Part shown: positions 6,070 to 12,550 of the stretch, one piece after another | How the letters are laid out: every line of letters starts with the position of its first letter | How positions within the stretch are numbered: position 1 is the first letter of the stretch | NCBI GenBank assembly: GCA_964639525.1 | Contig: CAZXDS010000072.1 | Coordinates: 1-15,144 of the forward strand | Reading direction: 5' to 3' | Length of the DNA: 15,144 nucleotides | Origin: CAZXDS01 sp964639525 | Lineage (GTDB): Bacteria; Bacteroidota; Ignavibacteria; Ignavibacteriales; Melioribacteraceae | Program-made: the position numbers and the translations under genes | Notes under the pieces: generated by a model | The model's database searches: none | The model's input: only the letters and a program-made list of their open reading frames with translations | What the model was told of the DNA's origin: nothing

Positions 6070-7064
6070 TTACTTTCCAATTCTTCCATCAAACGCATAT
6101 TTATTAAACCGTCTTCACCGGTAACTTTCGGTTTTTCATTATTCAAAAAAGAACTTTGCACTGAACGTAATGTGTATAGCAATTTATTTGCTCTTTTTCT
6201 AAACGCCTTTTTTGCTTCATATGGTAAATCAATAATTAGTTTGCCGGGAACTCCCTTCCGACCAATTATGTGTTCAATTACAAGATTCCCGTTGTAGCCG
6301 ATAATTTCAATTCTATTAATAGGCTGTCTTACATTGTACGAAACATTAAAATATCCGTAGCCGCTTTTTTTAAATTTTACAATTCCGTTTGCAAAATCTT
6401 CAACCTGACTGTTGTAAATAATGTTATCCATCCATCCATCTATTTTCGTGATAGTCCCGCCAAAAAAACTAAGCAGATTTATCATATGCGACCCGAGATC
6501 ACGCAAAGCACCGCCGCCGCTTTTCTTTTTATCGAAACGGAAATTTGTATCGGGTGCATAATCCATATTAAATGAAACATTAATAGTAACAATATTCCCT
6601 ATAATTCCACTTTTAACTAATTCTTTAGCTTTTACTGCTATCGGGTGAAATTGATGCGGAAAATCAACGGAGAGCCAAACTTTATTTTCGTTACAAACTC
6701 TAACCATTTCCTCAGCTTGCTCGGAATTTACGGACAAAGGTTTTTCGCAAAAAATATTTTTTCCGGCTTTTGCCGCTTTAATAACCTGTTCGTAATGATC
6801 ACTATTTTCACTGCCGATGTAAAGTGCATCAAAATCGCTTTTTAAAAATTCATCGAAATCATTAAACTTAAATTCAGCGCTAAATTCATCGGCAATAATT
6901 TTCGCACGATTTAATTTGCGACTGTAAACCGAAATTAATTTGCTTCTTTTGAGTTGCTGAAACGTCGGTAAAAAAGTGAGTTCGGTAAACCTACCGCAAC
7001 CGGATACTCCCCAACGTAATTTCGAAGGTATTTTTCTTGTAATAATATTTAATTTTTTTTGCAT
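6045..7064 (-). CDS. Gfo/Idh/MocA-family NAD(P)-dependent oxidoreductase
   Basis: A 339-residue cytosolic dehydrogenase. The N-terminal Rossmann domain begins at residue ~16 with RWGVSGCGRF; the second glycine of the usual GxGxxG is kept but the first spacer is VS. It continues with ALYIGSENSDHYEQV and the family hallmark CEKPLSV. The C-terminal substrate domain has GGGALRDLGSHMINLL, whose Asp and His match the usual catalytic positions. Members oxidise or reduce sugars, inositols and their derivatives; the substrate here is unknown. Residues 1-15 form a longer N-terminal extension than usual. The ATG directly follows the metF stop codon and the 3' end overlaps the aldolase gene by 25 bp, so metF, this gene and the aldolase form a tight unit. 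Confidence 0.93.
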   Translation of the reverse strand: MQKKLNIITRKIPSKLRWGVSGCGRFTELTFLPTFQQLKRSKLISVYSRKLNRAKIIADEFSAEFKFNDFDEFLKSDFDALYIGSENSDHYEQVIKAAKAGKNIFCEKPLSVNSEQAEEMVRVCNENKVWLSVDFPHQFHPIAVKAKELVKSGIIGNIVTINVSFNMDYAPDTNFRFDKKKSGGGALRDLGSHMINLLSFFGGTITKIDGWMDNIIYNSQVEDFANGIVKFKKSGYGYFNVSYNVRQPINRIEIIGYNGNLVIEHIIGRKGVPGKLIIDLPYEAKKAFRKRANKLLYTLRSVQSSFLNNEKPKVTGEDGLINMRLMEELESKCAQKKNS

Positions 7065-8018
7065 CTATATTTTCAGTTTGTTCAATAATTTATTGATGTG
7101 ATTTGAATTTTGCATAATATAAAAATGGACTGCCGGCACATTTTTGTTTAACAATTCCTCAACCTGTTTATAAGCCCAATTGATACCAATTTCCGGTACG
7201 TGCTCAGGTTTTGCTTCCTGAATTTCCCCGGCAAGTTCGTCCGGTAAGTCAATGTAAAAATTTCTTGGTATTGAATTCATTTGAGCTTTGTTTGTAAGGA
7301 TTTTTATCCCGGGAATTATTGGAGCGTCAATCTCATTTTCTCTGCAAAGTGTTACGTAATCAAAATATTTTTCATTATCAAAAAACATTTGACTAACTAT
7401 ATAATCGGCACCGGCATCAATTTTTTGTTTAGTGTATTTTACCTGCGTCTGCATATTTGGAGATTCAAAATGTTTTTCCGGATAGCCGGCAATACCAATG
7501 CAGAAATTCATTTTCTCAGCATTTAAAAGCGAAGACTCAAGATATTTGCCGTTATTCATATCGGAGATTTGTTTCACTAAATCAATAGCAAAAACATTTG
7601 CCGAACGTCCATATTTCATCGGTTTTTTGAACGCACTCGAATCACCGCGAATTGCAAGAACATTATCAATTCCCAAATAATGAAGTTCAATAAAAAAATC
7701 TTCCGTTTCTTCTTTGGTAAACCCATCACAAATTACATGCGGAACTGCATCTATATTATATTTGTTTTGAATCAGCGCACATATTCCAAGCGTTCCCGGT
7801 CGTTTACGTTTAACCCTGAGTTTAAATTCTCCGGTTGGGGTTTCCTCGTACACAACTTCTGCTGCATGGCTTGTTATGTCGATAAACGGAGGCTCAAATC
7901 GAACAATGTCTTCAAGTACATTCATTAATTGAGAAAAATTTCCTCCTCGCTTAGGCGGAATAATCTCAAAACTTATAACGGTATTTTTTCTGTCTTTTAT
8001 GTGGTCAATTACTTTCAT
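7065..8018 (-). CDS. metF: 5,10-methylenetetrahydrofolate reductase
   Basis: MetF reduces methylene-THF to methyl-THF with FAD, supplying the methyl group for methionine synthesis. The 317-residue protein is a full-length bacterial enzyme: SFEIIPPK near the N-terminus with the catalytic-type glutamate E18, PHVICDGF (93-100), NVLAIRGDS (119-127) for FAD binding, FCIGIAGYPEKH (172-183), GADYIVSQMFFD (203-214) with the substrate-binding glutamine, and PIIPGIKIL (233-241). An AGGA lies 5 bp before the ATG (rc of 8019-8027). A 77-bp gap separates it from the acylase; a TATTTTTG matching TAnnTTTG lies there, but without a good -33 partner. No methionine synthase gene is in the window. Confidence 0.96.
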   Translation of the reverse strand: MKVIDHIKDRKNTVISFEIIPPKRGGNFSQLMNVLEDIVRFEPPFIDITSHAAEVVYEETPTGEFKLRVKRKRPGTLGICALIQNKYNIDAVPHVICDGFTKEETEDFFIELHYLGIDNVLAIRGDSSAFKKPMKYGRSANVFAIDLVKQISDMNNGKYLESSLLNAEKMNFCIGIAGYPEKHFESPNMQTQVKYTKQKIDAGADYIVSQMFFDNEKYFDYVTLCRENEIDAPIIPGIKILTNKAQMNSIPRNFYIDLPDELAGEIQEAKPEHVPEIGINWAYKQVEELLNKNVPAVHFYIMQNSNHINKLLNKLKI

Positions 8019-8095
8019 GCAATCCTTTGAATATTTGAATTTTAATTTACAATTTTACAAATTAAACTTCCGACAAAAATACGTACTAAAATATA

Positions 8096-10519
8096 TTACT
8101 TCAGTTTCTTTAACTTTAATAATTTCATATTGGAATTTGCCCAGCCGTTTTCATCCGTATTAACTTCAATGTATTTCCCGTGCAGCCATTTTTGTGTCAT
8201 ATCGGAATAGTGAGAAGAGAAAATATTTCCGGATTGTCCGAGCGGCATGTTAAACCAAAATTTATCCGGCGTTGCAAAATCGTAAATAAATCTCATCGAA
8301 GGTCCGAGCGTTACATCAAAAGGCTTTGTAAATGAATATTCCGTGTTGAATACGGTTGTACCGTCTCCGCCGATTTCAAAAGGACCGACATCAATAAATT
8401 TATCAACAAAAGAATTAAATCCGTGGAATAAGTGTTTGAAAGTTACTTTGTGCAGACTTCCCCATTGCCAATTCGCCGGATTTTTCCCGTAATCGTTTTC
8501 GAGTTTGTCCAAAGCATCGCTTAAACTTTTACGGATAATTTCATCGCGAGTTTCTACTTGTGCTGTATTGATATTATCGAACCAAGTGGAATTATTATTG
8601 CTCAGAAGTTTATAAGTTACACGATAGGGCACATTTGCAAGAAAAATATACTCTTCAAAAAGTTCATTTCCCATCTCGTCTTCAAAAATATTTTCCATTA
8701 ATTTTTGATAAAACATTAAATAAATTGAAGGCGTTTGACTTTCTTTGTCCATCACAAAATTCCATTGATTTAATAAGCTAAGTGAGATTTTTAAATTTTC
8801 ATCTTCTATTTTAACATTATTAAATGCCTTAATAATAAACGGCACTATTTTTTCAGCGTATTTCGATTTCAAATCCATCTGATATTTTTCAAAATCTCTA
8901 ACTGAAAATTTTTTCTTTGAACCAAGCAGTTCATTAATTCGTTTTATTCTTGACGACGGTTCCCAAATATTGGAAATATAAAATGGATAATTTTTAACTA
9001 CTTTATTATTTGCAGAAGCAACAAAGTTCTGTTTTGGATTAAACATTTTCGGCATTTTATTAAACGGAATAAAACTTTTCCAGTCGCTTGAAGATAATGA
9101 ACCATCGTAAAGATATTTTTGATTTTGCTCCGGTCTGATTGGAAGTTTTGCCGCTGCTGCGTATCCGATATTTCCTTCTGTATCAGCATAAATAAAGTTT
9201 TGTCCGGGAGCATTAAAATATTGAAGTGCCGAATTAAATTCTTTCCAATTTTTTGCTTTGTTTATCAGCATTAATGAATAGAAATTATTATTAAATTCCA
9301 AAGCTGCCCATCGCATAGAAAGTTTTTTTTGACTTTTGCTCTTGTGGTGAAAATAGGAATTAAACGGATGCAAATCCGAAATAATAGCACCGCGATGATC
9401 ACTTTTTATAACAAACGGAACAGATGCCGAATCTTTAACCAATATTGTATCTTTAATAATCTCAAGACTATGCCAAGAATTATCTAACAAATACTTCGTT
9501 CCGGTTGAATCAACAACGTCAGAGTAGAAATCGGCATCGTCTGCCATTAGGTTTGTTAAAACCCACGAAATATTTTGATTCTTCCCAATGATAACAGCGG
9601 GAACACCGGGAAGCGTAAACCCATCGGCGTTCCAATTTCCACCGCGAATAACAGCAACCATCCATTTACCCGGTGCCTGAAATGCAAGATGCGGATCGTT
9701 TGCAATAATCGGTTTCCCACTCGCTGAAAGTTTTCCGTTTACAGCCCAATTATTAGAGCCTATATGCGTTCCTGTAAAACCGATAAATTTTCTAAATTCT
9801 TTATCCGTTTTTAAAAAATTATCAATTAGTGAAATATTATTTGTACTTTTTGAGGGAATAATCGTTGGTCCGTTTTCTTCAAAATTCGGTAATACTTCGC
9901 TTAACTTTTCCGAACCAAGTTTTTCAGAAAGTTTAATGAATGATATTTTTGTCCACCAACTCAAATTCAATTCCCAAGCAAGCATCTTGCCAATTACCAA
10001 ACTTTCTTCCGGTTTCCATAAATCAGGGTTATAATTTAAAACATCAAATTCAAAGGAAAAATTTCCTTTAGCATTTTTCATGTACGAATTCACTCCGGCA
10101 GAATATGCTTCTAATATTTTTTTTATTTCCGGTTTCTGTGATAAATAATTTTCTTTTACATTTCTATACATTCCAATTGTACGAAACATTTTATCGAACG
10201 GAACCGTACGACTGCCGAATATTTCACTTAACCTGCCTTCGGCGGCACGACGAAAAATATCCATTTGAAACAATCTCTCTTGGGCGTGAACATAACCGAG
10301 GGCAAATGCCGCATCGGTTTCATTTTCTGCTTTTATGTATGGAACAGCATTAGAATCACGGTATATTTTTACTGTGGAATTAATTCCGGAGAAAGTAATA
10401 TCACCATTGTAAGCCGGAACAGACCCCTTTAATAAAATATAAAATACACCTATTGCAGCACATACAATTACTGCTAATGTTAAAAATGATAATAGTATTT
10501 TCTTCAAAGGTAATTTCAT
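8096..10519 (-). CDS. Penicillin acylase family (S45) N-terminal nucleophile hydrolase
   Basis: An 807-residue member of the peptidase S45 family, which hydrolyses amide bonds such as those of beta-lactam side chains or acyl-homoserine lactones. The N-terminus (LKKILLSFLTLAVIVCAAIGVFYIL, residues 5-29) is a signal anchor, placing the enzyme in the periplasm. The alpha-chain region has YGHAQ-type motif LGYVHAQERLFQMD and RRAAEGRLSEIFG. The self-cleavage site is IGSNNWAV, with Ser255 as the new N-terminal nucleophile, followed by ANDPHLAF and VPAVIIGKNQNISWVLTN. The length fits a proenzyme that matures into alpha and beta chains. Natural substrate is unknown: quorum-signal, lipopeptide or peptide-derived amides are all possible. 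It lies between the potassium channel (61 bp) and metF (77 bp), with no functional link evident. Confidence 0.93.
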   Translation of the reverse strand: MKLPLKKILLSFLTLAVIVCAAIGVFYILLKGSVPAYNGDITFSGINSTVKIYRDSNAVPYIKAENETDAAFALGYVHAQERLFQMDIFRRAAEGRLSEIFGSRTVPFDKMFRTIGMYRNVKENYLSQKPEIKKILEAYSAGVNSYMKNAKGNFSFEFDVLNYNPDLWKPEESLVIGKMLAWELNLSWWTKISFIKLSEKLGSEKLSEVLPNFEENGPTIIPSKSTNNISLIDNFLKTDKEFRKFIGFTGTHIGSNNWAVNGKLSASGKPIIANDPHLAFQAPGKWMVAVIRGGNWNADGFTLPGVPAVIIGKNQNISWVLTNLMADDADFYSDVVDSTGTKYLLDNSWHSLEIIKDTILVKDSASVPFVIKSDHRGAIISDLHPFNSYFHHKSKSQKKLSMRWAALEFNNNFYSLMLINKAKNWKEFNSALQYFNAPGQNFIYADTEGNIGYAAAAKLPIRPEQNQKYLYDGSLSSSDWKSFIPFNKMPKMFNPKQNFVASANNKVVKNYPFYISNIWEPSSRIKRINELLGSKKKFSVRDFEKYQMDLKSKYAEKIVPFIIKAFNNVKIEDENLKISLSLLNQWNFVMDKESQTPSIYLMFYQKLMENIFEDEMGNELFEEYIFLANVPYRVTYKLLSNNNSTWFDNINTAQVETRDEIIRKSLSDALDKLENDYGKNPANWQWGSLHKVTFKHLFHGFNSFVDKFIDVGPFEIGGDGTTVFNTEYSFTKPFDVTLGPSMRFIYDFATPDKFWFNMPLGQSGNIFSSHYSDMTQKWLHGKYIEVNTDENGWANSNMKLLKLKKLK

Positions 10520-10527
10520 GTTTTGTT

Positions 10528-10548
10528 AATTGATAATTGACAGTTAAG
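10528..10548. repeat. Heptamer repeat, two units (AATTGAY)
   Basis: AATTGAT (10528-10534) and AATTGAC (10535-10541) stand in tandem, followed by a degenerate AGTTAAG. The same 7-bp unit forms a longer array at 14380-14414, so this is probably a small copy of a dispersed heptamer repeat. It sits between the channel gene and the acylase. Confidence 0.5.
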
Positions 10549-10580
10549 AAATATTTGGCATTGCCGTATGCAGATTTTAT

Positions 10581-11585
10581 TTAAATTGTTTCCAAATTTG
10601 ATTCAATCAAAGTTTCAAGATTATCATAATCACCGATAACAATCAATTTATCACCGAGTTCAAAAACCGTATCCGATTTAGGATTGTAAATCAAATTACC
10701 ATCCTTCCTTGTTATGCCTACAACAATAATATTCAAATCTCTTCTAATGTTCGTTTCAGAAAGTTTTTTGCCAACCAATTTAGAATTTTCGAGCAATTCG
10801 ATTTCTTCAAGATGAATACTGCTCGTTTTTTGGCGGGCAACCACATCAATAAAATCCATTACACCAGGACGCAGCAAAAGCTGCACCATTCTGCTTCCGC
10901 CAAGCTCGTAAGGTTTAACTACTCTATCGGCTCCGGCTTTTCGAAGTTTGGATTCCGTCCCTTCCTCAATTGCTCTTGCAACAACATATACATCGGGATT
11001 CAGTTCTTTTGCAGATAAAGTTGTGAAAACATTTTCCGCATCGGACTGAATTGCGGCAACAAGTCCTTTAGCGTTTTCAATTCCCCCGGCAAGAAGAACT
11101 TCATCGTTTGTTGCATCTCCTTCAATAAACAACATCTCCGATTCCGACAAATGTACTATTTCTTTCGGATCTTTTTCAATTACCACAAACGGTTTTTTGT
11201 TTACTGCTAATGTTTCACAAATCTGCTTTCCCATTCTTCCGTAGCCGCAAACAATGTAATGATTTTTTAATTTTCCAACCGATTTAAACATTTTCCTTCT
11301 CCTAAAAAATTCCTTTTCAATCAATATTTGCGCAGCTTTACCGCCGGTGTACGCGATGGACAACACTCCGGTGATAATTAAAAATATTGTAAATAATTTT
11401 CCCGAATCAGATAAAGGCTTGACTTCTTTAAATCCTGTCGTTGTAATTGAAATAACCGACATATAAAAAGAATCGAGAAGATCAAAATCCGGTTCAATTG
11501 TTTCATAACCAAAAGTACCGATAAGTATCACCAGCACAATAAGTATTATTCCAATTTTAAGTTGTTCAGTTGCTTTTGATTTCAT
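10581..11585 (-). CDS. Two-TM potassium channel with RCK (TrkA-N/TrkA-C) domains
   Basis: A 334-residue, MthK-like ion channel subunit. It has membrane helix 1 (~11-27), a pore loop, membrane helix 2 (~63-80, KLFTIFLIITGVLSIAYTGG), then a cytosolic TrkA-N domain with the nucleotide-binding HYIVCGYGRMGKQI (109-121) and acidic ligand region VVIEKD, and a TrkA-C domain (~256-330). Channels of this type are gated by ligands on the RCK ring. The selectivity filter, normally TVGYGD, reads TTGFKE (49-54): the DNA shows AAA for Lys53 at 11427-11429. So ion selectivity is uncertain, although the fold is clear. Several bacterial RCK channels have changes in this segment, so it is not obviously dead. 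The gene starts the minus-strand run, beside the divergent palindrome region. Confidence 0.93.
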   Translation of the reverse strand: MKSKATEQLKIGIILIVLVILIGTFGYETIEPDFDLLDSFYMSVISITTTGFKEVKPLSDSGKLFTIFLIITGVLSIAYTGGKAAQILIEKEFFRRRKMFKSVGKLKNHYIVCGYGRMGKQICETLAVNKKPFVVIEKDPKEIVHLSESEMLFIEGDATNDEVLLAGGIENAKGLVAAIQSDAENVFTTLSAKELNPDVYVVARAIEEGTESKLRKAGADRVVKPYELGGSRMVQLLLRPGVMDFIDVVARQKTSSIHLEEIELLENSKLVGKKLSETNIRRDLNIIVVGITRKDGNLIYNPKSDTVFELGDKLIVIGDYDNLETLIESNLETI

Positions 11586-11710
11586 ATTTCATTTTCAAAA
11601 TTTTTAACAAAACAAAAACATAATATTTATACTAATAATCAAGTAAATTATTTTAGCAATTCAGAGTTAAACCCGAATTATAGTATTGTCAGCTAAATCC
11701 TTGTTTTTTT

Positions 11711-11825
11711 TGTTAAGAAATATGAAAAATACTTTTCTGGTTTTACCTTTAAGTCCTCTTTTTTAAGAGAGGATTTAGGTGAGTTAATTTAAAATCAAAA
11801 TCAGAAAAGTATTTTGGGAATAACA
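11711..11825. repeat. Large nested palindrome, MITE-like
   Basis: AAAATACTTTTCTG (11726-11739) has its exact reverse complement at 11802-11815 (14/14), and the pairing continues inward through a G-T pair and TTTT/AAAA to a 19-bp arm. Further out TGTTA (11711-11715) pairs with TAACA (11821-11825). The centre is a second palindrome: ACCT (11745-11748) with AGGT (11777-11780), and TCCTCT (11754-11759) with AGAGGA (11768-11773). It resembles short palindromic intergenic repeats seen in Bacteroidota, as I remember them. No clear target-site duplication was found. Confidence 0.65.
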
Positions 11826-11892
11826 GTTTGTTGTCGGCTGTGCCGCGCTATGCAATAGAAACATAAAGTAAAGATACAAACTTAGTAAAAAG

Positions 11893-12000
11893 TAATGCCT
11901 ACAAGGACTTGCCCCGACTTAACTGGAGTTGGGATGATAACCCTTTGGGTTTTTTAATATAGTTATCATCCCTTACTCCGGCTTTGTCGTTTATGCATTA
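11893..12000. repeat. Long hairpin element with alternative pairings
   Basis: GGGATGATAA (11931-11940) pairs exactly with TTATCATCCC (11963-11972). The stem extends outward through CTGGAGT (11923-11929) with ACTCCGG (11975-11981), CGAC (11915-11918) with GTCG (11986-11989), and TAATGC (11893-11898) with GCATTA (11995-12000). The loop holds a small AACCC-TTT-GGGTT hairpin followed by a T run. CCCGACT (11913-11919) can also pair with AGTTGGG (11927-11933), which excludes the main stem. It is either a dispersed palindromic repeat or a structured RNA. Confidence 0.6.
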
Positions 12001-12057
12001 GTGTTTTTCTAATGTATAAATTGGGTTAAATAATGCAGCTTTCAACATTAATTTTTT

Positions 12058-12205
12058 TTGTAGAACAAACCTTCCTCGCAGAGCCCAGTGGACGGTTTGT
12101 TCATTGTTAAATGTAGAAAAAATTTTGAAAAACGGCAGCAAAGTTTCTTTTTTAAAAAATAAACCGACTGTTCGCAGAACTCTTAGAGGAAAGTCGGTTC
12201 TACAA
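12058..12205. repeat. Paired hairpins within 26-bp imperfect terminal inverted repeats
   Basis: The left end (12058-12083, starting TTGTAGAAC) and the reverse complement of the right end (12180-12205) match at 21 of 26 positions. Inside, GAACAAACC (12063-12071) pairs with GGTTTGTTC (12094-12102), and AACCGACT (12162-12169) pairs with AGTCGGTT (12192-12199). Both hairpins carry TCGCAGA after the 5' arm, so they look like two diverged copies of one palindromic unit. The layout suits a short non-autonomous mobile element or a repeat doublet. Confidence 0.6.
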
Positions 12206-12229
12206 TTTTCATTTTTAAAAAATTAACCG
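12144..12229. repeat. Direct repeat pair, 23 bp, 21/23 identical
   Basis: Positions 12144-12166 and 12207-12229 match at 21 of 23 positions (TTTC..., a T run, an A run, then AACCG), offset by 63 bp. They flank the second hairpin of the 12058-12205 element. This could be a local duplication or a target duplicated around the hairpin unit. Confidence 0.5.
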
Positions 12230-12250
12230 GAAAATCAGTCGAAAGCCGGA

Positions 12251-12266
12251 TTCGGTCTTTGCCGAA
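12251..12266. repeat. Small perfect hairpin
   Basis: TTCGG (12251-12255) and CCGAA (12262-12266) flank a 6-nt TCTTTG loop. It closes the palindrome cluster on the right. There is no following T run, so it is not a terminator on the plus strand. Confidence 0.4.
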
Positions 12267-12495
12267 ATATTTTTATTTAATGTTGTAAATAATTGCTGCT
12301 GTTAGTTTTAATTTTGACTCTGAATCGCTGAATTATTTTCAAAATATGACAAATAACTTTTTTCTTAATACTAACATTTTTATCAGGTTACTACATTCAA
12401 AAAAAACAATACTAATTTATAAAAAGAAACTAATTAAAGAATTTATTAAATTTATGATAATACTTAAAGTAATAAAAGCACGATACTAATTGATT

Positions 12496-12501
12496 TATAA
12501 T
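12496..12501 (+). promoter_or_regulatory. Possible -10 element before the lipoprotein gene
   Basis: A perfect TATAAT lies about 50 bp before the ATG at 12551. The 17-bp upstream position (TAAAAG at 12473) is a poor -35, so this call is tentative. Confidence 0.3.
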
Positions 12502-12550
12502 AGACACGGCTTTTTAATTGAACTATATTTTAAAACAAATTGGTTAAACT

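Larger units (their letters stand above)
11586..12550. other. Long gene-free divergent region with nested palindromes
   Basis: No ORF of convincing coding character is present on either strand over 965 bp, while several strong inverted and direct repeats are: 11711-11825, 11893-12000, 12058-12205, 12144-12229 and 12251-12266. The flanking stretches (11586-11710 and 12270-12495) are plain A/T-rich DNA. The promoters of both divergent genes must lie here. I see no transposase gene, so the palindromes are probably non-autonomous repeats or a structured RNA. Confidence 0.7.

Noticed and set aside
11711..12266. Retron or intron RNA
   Set aside because: No reverse transcriptase or intron-encoded protein is present in the window, and no msr/msd or group II domain V signature was recognised.
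12314..12342. TTGACT as the -35 of a promoter for the lipoprotein gene
   Set aside because: No acceptable -10 follows at 16-18 bp (TTTCAA), and it lies more than 200 bp from the start codon.
11586..12550. CRISPR array
   Set aside because: The repeats are palindromic pairs of different sequence with irregular spacing. There is no regular direct repeat with unique spacers and no cas gene.
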